A stretch of 19,190 bases of DNA from Bifidobacteriaceae bacterium. GTDB lineage: Bacteria > Actinomycetota > Actinomycetes > Actinomycetales > WQXJ01. The position numbers and the translations under genes are program-made. The stretch lies in NCBI GenBank assembly GCA_031265345.1, contig JAISCU010000339.1, positions 1 through 19,190 on the forward strand, given 5' to 3'. This document shows, piece by piece, positions 1 through 6,967 of this stretch (its first letter is position 1; each line of letters opens with the position of its first letter). The notes under the pieces were generated by a model, which saw only the letters and a list, made by a program, of their open reading frames with translations, was not told the origin of the DNA and ran no database searches.

Positions 1-201
1 TTGTTATGCCCAAGCCATCACCGCCTGGTCGAGCCGCCGAAAGCCAGGCCCCCGGACTGGGTGTTGGACCTGCGGGAGGACGGGTTGTGGGAGTTCCGGC
101 CGCCCGCCTGGTACGACCCGGAGCGCACACCCCTGCTCCACCACCGCCACCGCAAACCCAGCGACGAGCCACGCCCCGACCGGTCTGCGAACGACGGCTG
201 A
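1..201 (+). CDS. C-terminal fragment of an HNH endonuclease-domain (DUF222-type) protein, cut by the window edge
   Basis: The reading frame is open from the first base and ends at TGA 199-201, giving 66 visible residues. The TTG at base 1 is almost certainly an internal Leu codon, because the protein begins inside a conserved motif. The first residues read L-L-C-P-S-H-H-R-L-V, which matches the second half of an HNH nuclease fold (Cys plus His-His, then Arg-Leu-Val). About 25 residues later comes an F-R-P-P-A-W-Y-D-P-E-R stretch, like the 'PPxWxDPxR' tail of actinobacterial DUF222/HNH proteins. These are abundant, often multicopy genes in this phylum and may be mobile or repeat-associated; their biological role is poorly known. 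The family call is from motif recognition. Metal binding or nuclease activity cannot be judged without the N-terminal part. Confidence 0.72.
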   Translation: MLCPSHHRLVEPPKARPPDWVLDLREDGLWEFRPPAWYDPERTPLLHHRHRKPSDEPRPDRSANDG

Positions 202-266
202 ACGCCGCCCCTCCGACCCACCATCACACGAGTGCGTCCTCCGGGCCTATGACACGGGGACGGCGC

Positions 267-297
267 CTCTGATTGTCTGCTCGCAGCAGACCCAGAG
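267..297 (+). other. Hairpin between the HNH-type gene and the lipoprotein gene
   Basis: A perfect 7-bp stem GTCTGCT (275-281) / AGCAGAC (285-291) closes a 3-base loop. It is extended outward by CTCTG (267-271) / CAGAG (293-297) across a small asymmetric internal loop. It lies 66 bases after the HNH-type stop codon. No T-run follows on the + strand, so it is not a classical intrinsic terminator. It could be a factor-assisted terminator, an mRNA leader structure for the lipoprotein gene, or a dyad operator. The rest of 202-359 holds a short tandem repeat GGCTCGT (307-313 and 315-321) and the lipoprotein ribosome site; I see no clear promoter. Confidence 0.4.
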
Positions 298-359
298 CCC
301 ACCCGCGGCTCGTAGGCTCGTGGCAAAGAAGCTTCAAAGGGGGCCAGAGAGGAGTCGAA

Positions 360-812
360 ATGAAGCAGAAAAGGTGGTCGCCAGTTCTGGCGGGATGCGT
401 GGGCGCGGGCCTCGCACTGAGTCTGGCTGCCTGCGGCGACACTGCCACGAAGGAACTGACGGGCCAATGGCTGTACTACGACCAGGACTCCAAGATCGGT
501 GTGCTGCCGTTGGAGGACTATGAACCCGGCGAGGAGGACGAGGCGGTCGCGGTCGGCATAGTGCTGCAGAAAGACGGCATCATGGGATATTCCGTCTACA
601 TGATGGGGTCGGGCGGCTTGGTGGGGGGTCAAATCCTGACCGCTCATTCCGATCCGCCCGAGACTTGGCAGACCGACGGCGAAACCCTCACCATCACAGA
701 AAGCGACGGCGGCCCGAGTCCGTTGTCAGGCCGGTACGGGATAGAAGGCGATGTCCTCACCATCGACCTGGCGGACGGGGGGACCCTGGAGCTCCGGAGA
801 CCCGACTCCTGA
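360..812 (+). CDS. Small secreted lipoprotein of unknown function
   Basis: The product is 150 residues. The ATG at 360 is chosen because AGAGGAG (348-354) lies 5 bases upstream and because it starts a textbook lipoprotein signal: basic n-region (K-Q-K-R), hydrophobic core at about residues 8-23, and lipobox L22-A23-A24-C25. Prolipoprotein processing would leave Cys25 lipidated on the outer face of the membrane. The mature part is acidic (a D/E-rich stretch near residues 52-61) and has no Cys after Cys25. Its end (about residues 105-150) alternates D-G-E-T-L-T-I-T and G-D-V-L-T-I-D-L type strands, suggesting a small beta-sandwich or lipocalin-like fold of the 'does it fit the model GxW...L' kind seen in many uncharacterised lipoproteins. 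I do not recognise a named family. It stands alone between two gaps, with no sign that it belongs to the menaquinone or nuo transcription units. Confidence 0.8.
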   Translation: MKQKRWSPVLAGCVGAGLALSLAACGDTATKELTGQWLYYDQDSKIGVLPLEDYEPGEEDEAVAVGIVLQKDGIMGYSVYMMGSGGLVGGQILTAHSDPPETWQTDGETLTITESDGGPSPLSGRYGIEGDVLTIDLADGGTLELRRPDS

Positions 813-867
813 GGCAAAGGGCCTTCGGTCGGCCCGACGCGCGGCCAAGTATGGGGCCTGGGACGGG

Positions 868-883
868 GCCCGGACGACCGGGC
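868..883 (+). other. GC-rich hairpin downstream of the lipoprotein gene
   Basis: GCCCGG (868-873) and CCGGGC (878-883) form a perfect 6-bp stem with a 4-base loop (ACGA), 56 bases after the lipoprotein stop. A second, weaker stem GGGCC (819-823) / GGCCC (831-835) lies closer to the stop. Neither is followed by a T-run. They are candidate transcript 3' ends for the lipoprotein gene, but in DNA this GC-rich short stems occur by chance, so the call is weak. Confidence 0.25.
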
Positions 884-926
884 GCGGCGAGACGCACTGG
901 CGGCATCGTGCAAATTGTCCTTATGC

Positions 927-950
927 GCGGACGTGTGCGGACGTAAGCGG
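927..950 (+). promoter_or_regulatory. Direct repeats at exact 10-bp spacing upstream of menG
   Basis: GCGGACGT occurs at 927-934 and again at 937-944, and a partial GCGG copy follows at 947-950. The repeat period is 10 bases, about one helical turn, so a protein reading each copy would sit on the same DNA face. It lies about 70-90 bases before the menG start, a usual place for an operator. No regulator is identified, and no convincing -35/-10 pair was found in 813-1015. The sequence alone does not exclude chance duplication in GC-rich DNA. Confidence 0.3.
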
Positions 951-1018
951 GGAGCATGGGGGCTCCAGGCGAGAATTGGGACTGGGGGACGTGCCATCCG
1001 CGACTTGGGCGTGCCATG

Positions 1019-1732
1019 ATGGCAGGCGTGACAGCCGCCGACCTAGCCAAAGAGCCGAGAACTGTCGCCGCCATGTTCGACACAGTGGCGGAGAACTACG
1101 ACTTCGCCGATGCCGTCATGACCGTCGGCCTGGTGCGCTGGTGGCGCCGCCAGACGATCGAAGAAGTCGCTCCCCGAATTGGCGAGCGGATACTCGACCT
1201 GGCAGCCGGGACCTGCACTTCGTCGCTGGCGTTGGCTAAGCGCGGCGCGCAGGTGGTGGCTTGCGATTTCTCGGAGGGGATGCTCCGGCGCGGCCAGCGG
1301 CGGCTGGGAGCATGGTCGCGGCGGGTCGGACTGGTGGGTGGCGACGCGGCGCACCTCCCGTTCGCGGACGCCACTTTCGACAAGGTGACCATCTCGTTCG
1401 GGCTGCGCAACGTCCAGGACGTCCCGCAGGCGCTGCGCGAGTTGAGGCGGGTCACCAGACCGGGCGGGAAGATCGTCATCTGCGAGTTCTCGCGGCCCGT
1501 CCTGCTTCCCTACAGGGCGCTGTATCGCTGGTACTTGAGCAACATCATGCCCGCACTGGCGAAACTGGTGGCGACCAACTCCCCGGCCTACCGTTACTTG
1601 GCGGATTCGATCTGGGCCTGGGCGGACCAGCAAGAACTCGAGCGCCAACTGGAACTGGCCGGCTGGGAGGGCGCCGGGCACCGCAACCTGATGGGCGGGA
1701 TCGTGGCGCTGCACAGCGGATTTGCCCAATAG
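1019..1732 (+). CDS. menG: Demethylmenaquinone methyltransferase (UbiE/MenG family)
   Basis: The product is a cytoplasmic class I SAM-dependent methyltransferase of 237 residues that adds the ring methyl group in the last common step of menaquinone synthesis. Visible features: M-F-D-T-V-A-E-N-Y-D near residues 19-28 (UbiE N-terminal signature), SAM-binding motif I L-D-L-A-A-G-T at 59-65, an acidic D83 at the end of strand 2, G-D-A-A-H-L-P-F at 108-115, the family signature D-K-V-T-I-S-F-G-L-R-N-V at 121-132, R-P-G-G at 147-150, and a final G-G-I-V-A-L-H at 226-232. It closely resembles the short mycobacterial form. The start is uncertain: ATG 1016, ATG 1019 and GTG 1028 are in frame and none has a strong ribosome site. 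GTG 1028 best fits the family length, with the same spacing to the M-F-D motif as mycobacterial MenG as I recall it. An upstream ATG at 956 would add 21 unconserved residues. It is the only gene here that ends in TAG. Confidence 0.88.
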   Translation: MAGVTAADLAKEPRTVAAMFDTVAENYDFADAVMTVGLVRWWRRQTIEEVAPRIGERILDLAAGTCTSSLALAKRGAQVVACDFSEGMLRRGQRRLGAWSRRVGLVGGDAAHLPFADATFDKVTISFGLRNVQDVPQALRELRRVTRPGGKIVICEFSRPVLLPYRALYRWYLSNIMPALAKLVATNSPAYRYLADSIWAWADQQELERQLELAGWEGAGHRNLMGGIVALHSGFAQ

Positions 1733-1871
1733 CGAGCCAATCGCCATCAAATAAAGCGACATCATTGTTCTGTAATTACCGCCGCGCAATAAGCCCATGC
1801 TTGTGCAAACTTCACAGCCAGCTTATGTAGAATCTGTGTGTTCCAGGTCAATTTACGTGAAAGGCTGCCCT
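1733..1871 (+). promoter_or_regulatory. AT-rich intergenic region, probable promoter of the menJ-nuo transcription unit
   Basis: This 139-base gap is about 45% G+C, far below the flanking genes. It contains TAGAAT at 1828-1833, a 5/6 match to the sigma-70-type -10 consensus, which would start transcription near 1840. The nearest -35-like hexamer, TTGTGC at 1801-1806, gives a 21-base spacer, longer than ideal; it is better spaced (17) for TATGTA at 1824-1829, but that hexamer is a poor -10. An 8-bp palindrome GTAATTAC lies at 1772-1779. GAAAGG (1859-1864) is the probable ribosome site for the next gene. The promoter assignment is inferred from composition and the -10 match. Confidence 0.4.
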
Positions 1872-3170
1872 GTGCATCCGAGCTCAGGTGGCGAATCGAA
1901 TGTCATCGTCGTCGGCGCTGGACCCGCTGGGTCCGCCATCGCAGCGTACCTAGCGGGCGCTGGGATCGAGACGCTGATGCTTGAGAAGTCGGCCTTTCCT
2001 CGCGCCAAGGCTTGCGGCGACGGCCTGACCCCGAGGGCGGTCAAGGAATTGATCTACCTCGGCGTCCCTTTCCGCGCACAAGATGGCTGGATGCGCAACC
2101 GGGGCCTGCGGGTCTTCGGCGGCGGCCACGAACTGGAGCTCCCCTGGCCACAGCTGGCCTCCTTCCCGGACTTCGGCCTGACCCTGCCCCGCGAGAAGCT
2201 GGACCTGAGGCTGGCCCGGCACGCCCAGCGGGCCGGCGCCGAATTGCTGGAGGACACCACCGTCACCGCCCCCATCCTGGATGACAGCACCGGCAGAGTT
2301 GTCGGCGTGCGAGCCACCACCAAGGAGGGCGAGCTCGAGTTCCGGGCGCCCATCGTGGTGGCGGCGGACGGCGTCTCGGCGAGGCTGGCCACCGCCATCG
2401 GACGTCAAAAGAAAGCCAACCGCCCGGTCGGGGTGGCCGTCAGGACCCGCATCAGGCTGACCAAGCCGCCCAGCCGCGAGGGCCAGTTGGACTGGATGGA
2501 GTCGCACCTGGAACTGTGGGACGGCCCGCCCGAGGAGGGCAAGCTGATGCCGGGCTACGGCTGGGTGTTCCCGGAGGCGGGCGGCCTTGTGAACGTCGGC
2601 GTGGGCTCGGTCAGCTCGAGCGCCCAGGCCGCCGCCCAAGTCAAGACGAACTACCGGCACCTCCTGAGCAAATGGCTCGACACCCTGGGACCCAGGTGGG
2701 GTTTCACGTCCAGCGACGTGGAGGACAGACCCCGCTCGGCCGCCCTGCCGATGGCCTTCAACCGCCAGCCCCTCTACGCCAGGGGACTGGTGCTGGTGGG
2801 GGACGCGGGCGGGATGGTCTCGCCTTTCGACGGCGAGGGGATCGCTTATGCTCTGCAGTCCGCCAGGGTCGCGGCGGGGGTGATCGCCCAAGCGCTGGCG
2901 CGTCCAAGCGGGGAGAGCCGCCAGGCCGCGCTCAGGAGGTACCCGGAATTGATGAAAGAATCATTGGGAGGGTATTTCTCTTTGGGGAGAGTTTTTGTGA
3001 AATTGATCGAACACCCCGCGGTGATGCGGGTCTGCACTCGGTACGGGCTGCCCCGGCCCACGTTGATGAGACTTGTCATGAAGCTTCTCAGCGATCTCTA
3101 TGAACCGCGTGGTGGTGATTGGATGGACAGGACCATCGCTACGCTTGCTCGAATGGCGCCGGCCGCATGA
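1872..3170 (+). CDS. menJ: FAD-dependent geranylgeranyl/menaquinone prenyl-chain reductase (MenJ-like)
   Basis: A 432-residue flavoprotein of the geranylgeranyl reductase family. Mycobacterial MenJ in this family saturates one isoprene unit of the menaquinone tail. The FAD-binding Rossmann motif G-A-G-P-A-G-S is at residues 15-21 with acidic E38 at the end of strand 2. The family motif C-G-D-G-L-T-P-R is at 48-55. The second FAD motif V-G-D-A-G-G-M-V-S-P-F-D-G-E-G-I starts near residue 309. P-G-Y-G-W-V-F-P, also typical, lies in the substrate-domain region. I chose GTG 1872, with GAAAGG 7 bases upstream, because the flavin fold then begins near residue 10 as in relatives. An in-frame ATG at 1797 would add 25 residues without conserved features and would overlap the likely promoter. 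Its position next to menG supports a menaquinone substrate over chlorophyll or archaeal lipid. The exact bond reduced cannot be read from sequence. A stretch of about 75 bases near the 3' end (2946-3020) is notably AT-richer than the rest. Confidence 0.85.
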   Translation: MHPSSGGESNVIVVGAGPAGSAIAAYLAGAGIETLMLEKSAFPRAKACGDGLTPRAVKELIYLGVPFRAQDGWMRNRGLRVFGGGHELELPWPQLASFPDFGLTLPREKLDLRLARHAQRAGAELLEDTTVTAPILDDSTGRVVGVRATTKEGELEFRAPIVVAADGVSARLATAIGRQKKANRPVGVAVRTRIRLTKPPSREGQLDWMESHLELWDGPPEEGKLMPGYGWVFPEAGGLVNVGVGSVSSSAQAAAQVKTNYRHLLSKWLDTLGPRWGFTSSDVEDRPRSAALPMAFNRQPLYARGLVLVGDAGGMVSPFDGEGIAYALQSARVAAGVIAQALARPSGESRQAALRRYPELMKESLGGYFSLGRVFVKLIEHPAVMRVCTRYGLPRPTLMRLVMKLLSDLYEPRGGDWMDRTIATLARMAPAA

Positions 3171-3204
3171 TGCGCGCCCGGCCACACCAAGGTGGAGGTT
3201 TCAA

Positions 3205-3588
3205 GTGACCAACCCGTATGTGCCCATCCTGGCGATGCTGGCGGTCGCGGTCGTCATGGGGTTCGGCGGCCTGGCCGCCAGCTGGGTGATCGGCCCGCAC
3301 CGGTACAACAAAGCCAAACTGGAGGAATACGAGTGCGGGATCGACCCCAGCCCGCATCCTCGCGAGGGCGGTCGTTTCCCGGTCCGCTTCTACTTGGTGG
3401 CCATGAGCTTCATCATCTTCGACATCGAGGTGGTCTTCCTCTATCCGTGGGCCGCCAACTTCAGCGCTCTGGGGCTGGGCGCCACTGTCGCCATGATGGC
3501 CTTCCTGGCCCTCATCACGGTCCCGTTGATCTACGAATGGCGCCGTGGCGGCCTCGATTGGGACGGAGGCGAGTCGTCTGATGGCTGA
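3205..3588 (+). CDS. nuoA: NADH-quinone oxidoreductase subunit A
   Basis: A 127-residue membrane subunit of complex I with three predicted transmembrane helices (about residues 5-28, 61-81 and 90-112). The loop motif Y-E-C-G at 42-45 and F-D-I-E at 72-75 are family signatures. The Cys loop is the region that changes exposure with active state in some complex I enzymes and lines the quinone site with NuoH. The GTG start at 3205 is chosen because GGAGG (3194-3198) lies 6 bases upstream and it yields the usual length. It begins 34 bases after the menJ stop with no terminator in between, so it may be transcribed with menJ. Its 3' end overlaps nuoB by 8 bases. Confidence 0.95.
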   Translation: MTNPYVPILAMLAVAVVMGFGGLAASWVIGPHRYNKAKLEEYECGIDPSPHPREGGRFPVRFYLVAMSFIIFDIEVVFLYPWAANFSALGLGATVAMMAFLALITVPLIYEWRRGGLDWDGGESSDG

Positions 3589-4141
3589 CGGAGTCGAGGG
3601 CCGCGCGCCGGAGGGTTTCGCGCTCACCACGATCGCCAAAGTGGTCAACCACGTCCGCGCCGCTTCGCTGTGGCCGGTGACCATGGGCCTGGCCTGCTGC
3701 TCCATCGAGATGATGGCGGTGGGCACGTCCCGCTTCGACATCTCGCGCTACGGCATGGAGGTCTTCCGCGCCTCGCCGCGCCAGGCGGACCTGATGCTGG
3801 TGAACGGGCGCATGTCGCACAAGATGGCCCCGGTGGTGCGCCGGGTCTACGACCAGATGGCGGACCCGAAGTGGGTCATCTCGATGGGCTCTTGCGCCTC
3901 CTCGGGCGGCATCTTCAACAATTACGCGATTGTCCAAGGGGTGGACCATGTGGTGCCGGTCGATGTCTACATCCCCGGCTGCCCGCCCCGGCCGGAGATG
4001 CTGATCCACGCGATCATCGAGCTCTACCGCCTGATCGAGGCGGAAGGTCTGGGCGTGGATCGGGTCAAGGCCGCCCGCGCCGCCGAAGAGGCCGCGATGA
4101 GCGCGGTTCCGACCAGCGAGTTGAGGGGGCTATTGGTATGA
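3581..4141 (+). CDS. nuoB: NADH-quinone oxidoreductase subunit B (N2 cluster)
   Basis: A 186-residue peripheral subunit that carries Fe-S cluster N2, the immediate electron donor to quinone. The four cluster ligands are visible: adjacent Cys39-Cys40 in [10 protein letters not shown], Cys105 in M-G-S-C-A-S-S-G-G, and Cys134 in [12 protein letters not shown] 3581 lies inside the nuoA end; GGAGG (3565-3569) is 11 bases upstream, a little far. Overlap with nuoA by 8 bases and with nuoC by an ATGA points to coupled translation. Length and motifs are standard for the family. No oddities seen. Confidence 0.97.
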   Translation: MADGVEGRAPEGFALTTIAKVVNHVRAASLWPVTMGLACCSIEMMAVGTSRFDISRYGMEVFRASPRQADLMLVNGRMSHKMAPVVRRVYDQMADPKWVISMGSCASSGGIFNNYAIVQGVDHVVPVDVYIPGCPPRPEMLIHAIIELYRLIEAEGLGVDRVKAARAAEEAAMSAVPTSELRGLLV

Positions 4142-4875
4142 CAACGAATACCGTGGACGATGCCGCCGGGTCGGCCGGCACCGACATCACGGCCCCCCGC
4201 GCCCCCAGTTCCGGCGCCCCCGAGGTCATCGAGGTCCGCCACGGCGCCTTCGGCGCGCACGATTCGGGCGACACCTCCGGTTTCGGCGGCCTCACCAGAC
4301 TGGTCCAGATCGAAGGCTCCAGCCCGCGCCCGTACGGCGGCTGGTTCGACGCCGCGGTCGACGCCTTGGTAGAAGACCTTCAAGACGAGGGCGTGGACGG
4401 CGCGATCGAGAAGGTCGTGGTGGACCGCGACGAGCTGACCCTGTTCATCCGCCGCCAGGACCTGCCCACGGTGGCCAGGCTATTGAGGGACGACCAAGAC
4501 CTCCGCTTCGAGTTGTCGTTGGGCGTCAGCGGCGTCCACTACCCCGGCGACCAGGGCCGTGAGTTCCACGCCGTCTACCATCTGATGTCGGTCACGCATC
4601 AGCGCCGGATCATCCGCCTGGAGGTGACGGCGCCGGACGGCGACCCGCACGTCCCCAGCCTGGTGGACGTCTACCCGACCCAGGACTGGCACGAGCGCGA
4701 GACCTACGACATGTTCGGGATCATCTTCGACGGCCACCCCGACCTCACCCGCATCTTGATGCCGAACGACTGGGTGGGACACCCCCAGCGCAAGGACTAT
4801 CCGCTCGGCGGGGTGGACGTGCAGTTCAAGGGCGCTTCCACGCCGCCGCCGGATCAAAGGAGGAGCTACTCATGA
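4138..4875 (+). CDS. nuoC: NADH-quinone oxidoreductase subunit C (30-kDa type)
   Basis: A 245-residue peripheral-arm subunit that packs against NuoD near the quinone site and has no cofactor. The family signature [10 protein letters not shown] at 186-195 is followed by the P-x-L-T-R-I-L-M-P-x-D-W region and R-K-D-Y-P-L at 218-223. Residues 1 to about 50 are Ala/Gly/Thr/Asp-rich and look like a flexible N-terminal extension, as in other actinobacterial NuoC proteins. nuoC and nuoD are separate genes here, unlike the fused NuoCD of enterobacteria. ATG 4138 overlaps the nuoB stop (ATGA) and follows GAGGGGG (4123-4129) by 8 bases. Confidence 0.96.
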   Translation: MTTNTVDDAAGSAGTDITAPRAPSSGAPEVIEVRHGAFGAHDSGDTSGFGGLTRLVQIEGSSPRPYGGWFDAAVDALVEDLQDEGVDGAIEKVVVDRDELTLFIRRQDLPTVARLLRDDQDLRFELSLGVSGVHYPGDQGREFHAVYHLMSVTHQRRIIRLEVTAPDGDPHVPSLVDVYPTQDWHERETYDMFGIIFDGHPDLTRILMPNDWVGHPQRKDYPLGGVDVQFKGASTPPPDQRRSYS

Positions 4876-6200
4876 CCAGCCTTGGCCAGGCGGCCATCGA
4901 CGAGGCGGCGGAGGAGTTCGTCGCTTTCGGCGGCGACTGGGACGAGATCGCCCAGGAGATGTCCCGCCGCAAAGAGGAGCGGGTGGTCGTCAACATGGGG
5001 CCGCAGCATCCCTCGACCCACGGTGTGCTGCGGTTGGTGCTGGAACTGGATGGCGAGACCGTCCGCGAGACGCGGGTGGCGCTGGGCTTCTTGCACACCG
5101 GCATCGAGAAGACCATGGAGTACCGGACCTGGGCGCAAGGCTCCGCCCTGGCGACGAGGATGGACTACGTCGCCTCGATCATGAACGAGGCGGCCTATTG
5201 CCTGGCGGTCGAGAAGCTGGCCGGCATCACCGAGCGCATCCCGGAGCGCGCCCAGGCCATCAGGGTCTTGATGATGGAGTTGGCCCGGATCTCCTCGCAT
5301 CTGGTGGCGCTCGGCTCGTCCGGCAACGAACTGGGGGGCACCACGCTCATGACCATCTCCTTCCGCGAGCGCGAGCAGGTGCTCAGGTTCTTCGAGATGG
5401 TGACGGGCCAACGGATGAACAACGCCTACATCCGGCCCGGAGGCGTCTCGCAGGACCTGCCGCCGGAGGCTCTGGGCTGGCTCAAGGGCGTCTACCATTC
5501 GATGGTCCGGGGCATGGACGATTTCGACAACATGGTCATGGCGAACCCGATCTGGAAGGCCCGGACGGTCGGGATCGGCCAATTGAGCTTGGCCGCGTGC
5601 ATGGCGCTGGGCATCACCGGCCCCATGGTCCGCGCCGCCGGACTGCCGCTCGACCTGCGCAAAGACAAGCCCTACTGCGGCTACGAGAACTACGATTTCG
5701 AGGTCTGCACCGCCGAGACGGCCGATGTCTACGGGCGCTACCTGGTGCGGTCGAACGAGATGCGCGAGTCGATGAAGATCATCGCGCAGTGCATCGACAA
5801 GCTCGAATCCATGGGTGAGGGCCCGGTCATGATCGAAGACCCGGCCATCGCCTGGCCCGCCAAACTGGAGATCGGCCCGGACGGCCAGGGGCAGTCGCAT
5901 GACCACGTCAAGGAGATCATGGCCACTTCGATGGAGTCGTTGATCCATCATTTCAAGCTCGTGACGGAGGGTTTCCGGGTGCCAGAAGGCCAGGCCTTCC
6001 ACGCCATCGAGCACGCCAAGGGGGTTTGCGGCGTCCACGTCGTGTCGGATGGCGGGACCCGGCCCTACCGGGTCCATATGCGCGACCCCTCATACAACAA
6101 CCTTCAATCGATGGCGACCCTCTGCAACGGGGGCACCATCTCCGACGTGGTGGTCAACCTGGCCTCGATCGATCCGGTGATGGGAGGAGTGGACCGATGA
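4872..6200 (+). CDS. nuoD: NADH-quinone oxidoreductase subunit D (49-kDa type)
   Basis: A 442-residue peripheral subunit that forms most of the quinone-binding pocket with NuoB. The G-P-Q-H-P-S-T-H-G motif spans 43-51. His50 and Tyr99 have the same 49-residue spacing as the His/Tyr pair that contacts the quinone headgroup in well-studied complex I (bovine His59/Tyr108), so both headgroup ligands appear intact. R-P-G-G-V near 190 and the family C-terminal G-x-x-D-R (final residues G-G-V-D-R) are present. ATG 4872 overlaps the nuoC stop and has the strongest ribosome site in the operon, AAAGGAGGAG (4856-4865) with a 6-base spacer. Because menG and menJ lie upstream, the natural quinone is inferred to be menaquinone. 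Confidence 0.97.
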   Translation: MTSLGQAAIDEAAEEFVAFGGDWDEIAQEMSRRKEERVVVNMGPQHPSTHGVLRLVLELDGETVRETRVALGFLHTGIEKTMEYRTWAQGSALATRMDYVASIMNEAAYCLAVEKLAGITERIPERAQAIRVLMMELARISSHLVALGSSGNELGGTTLMTISFREREQVLRFFEMVTGQRMNNAYIRPGGVSQDLPPEALGWLKGVYHSMVRGMDDFDNMVMANPIWKARTVGIGQLSLAACMALGITGPMVRAAGLPLDLRKDKPYCGYENYDFEVCTAETADVYGRYLVRSNEMRESMKIIAQCIDKLESMGEGPVMIEDPAIAWPAKLEIGPDGQGQSHDHVKEIMATSMESLIHHFKLVTEGFRVPEGQAFHAIEHAKGVCGVHVVSDGGTRPYRVHMRDPSYNNLQSMATLCNGGTISDVVVNLASIDPVMGGVDR

Positions 6201-6967
6201 CCTACGCCGCCACGACCCTTGACTCGCTCAAGGCCGATGCCGCCCAAGTGATCGCGCGGTACCCCTCGCCGCGCAGCGCCCTGCTGCCCCTGCTGCACCT
6301 GACGCAGTCGATGGACGGCTACGTCTCGCCGGACGGGATCGCGTTCTGCGCCGAGACGCTCGATTTGACCGCCGCCGAGGTCTCGGCGGTGGCGACGTTC
6401 TACTCCCAGTTCAAGCGCCAGCCCAACGGCAAGTACACGCTCGGCGTGTGCATCACTTCGCTCTGCGGGCTGATGGGCGGTGACGCGATCTACGAGCGGC
6501 TCAGCGAGTACCTGGCGGTGGGCAACGACCAGACCACCGAGGACGGCCTGTTCACGCTGGAGAAGATCGAGTGCAACGCGGCCTGCGATTACGCGCCCGT
6601 GATGATGGTCAACTGGGAGTTCTTCGACAACCAGACCCCGGCCAGCGCCGTCCAGGTGGTCCAGGACCTGCGCGAGGGCAAGCCGGTGCGCCCGACTCGC
6701 GGCCCGGACAAGCTGGTCACCTTCAAGGAGGTGTCGCGGGTCTTGGCCGGCTTCGAGGACGGCCTGGCCGGTCAGGGCCCTGGCGCTGGCGAGCCGTCGC
6801 TGGAAGGCCTCGAGCTGGCCGCCGCCGAGGGTTGGTCCGCGCCCGGCCAGCCGGTGCCGTCGGTGGCCGCGTCGGTGGACGATGCCGTGCCACCAGTTCC
6901 GCCGCCAAACCCGAGTCCGCCGGTGGCTGGGTCGGCGCCCGCGAGCAAAGGGGATGAGACGAAGTGA
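6197..6967 (+). CDS. nuoE: NADH-quinone oxidoreductase subunit E (24-kDa type)
   Basis: A 256-residue subunit of the NADH-oxidising module carrying the off-path 2Fe-2S cluster N1a. Ligands are Cys85 and Cys90 (C-x4-C, in G-V-C-I-T-S-L-C) and Cys126 and Cys130 (C-x3-C, in E-C-N-A-A-C). The thioredoxin-like fold ends near residue 185. Residues of about 190-256 form a Gly/Ala/Pro/Ser-rich tail without predicted fold, making the protein longer than the usual 160-180 residue core; actinobacterial NuoE proteins often have such tails. ATG 6197 overlaps the nuoD stop (ATGA), 7 bases after GGGAGGAG (6182-6189). The stop overlaps the GTG of nuoF. Confidence 0.96.
   Translation: MTYAATTLDSLKADAAQVIARYPSPRSALLPLLHLTQSMDGYVSPDGIAFCAETLDLTAAEVSAVATFYSQFKRQPNGKYTLGVCITSLCGLMGGDAIYERLSEYLAVGNDQTTEDGLFTLEKIECNAACDYAPVMMVNWEFFDNQTPASAVQVVQDLREGKPVRPTRGPDKLVTFKEVSRVLAGFEDGLAGQGPGAGEPSLEGLELAAAEGWSAPGQPVPSVAASVDDAVPPVPPPNPSPPVAGSAPASKGDETK

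Noticed and set aside
1..3. TTG at base 1 as a true start codon
   Set aside because: The protein begins inside the HNH His-His motif, so the gene must extend left of the window.
819..835. GGGCC/GGCCC stem after the lipoprotein gene as an intrinsic terminator
   Set aside because: Only 5 bp with a 7-base loop and no T-run; such stems are expected by chance in GC-rich DNA.
956..1018. Upstream ATG 956 as the menG start
   Set aside because: The extra 21 residues have no family counterpart and the purine run before it is only one base away, too close to act as a ribosome site.
1797..1871. Upstream ATG 1797 as the menJ start
   Set aside because: It would add 25 residues without conserved features, runs through an AT-rich promoter-like stretch, and lacks the well-spaced GAAAGG that precedes GTG 1872.
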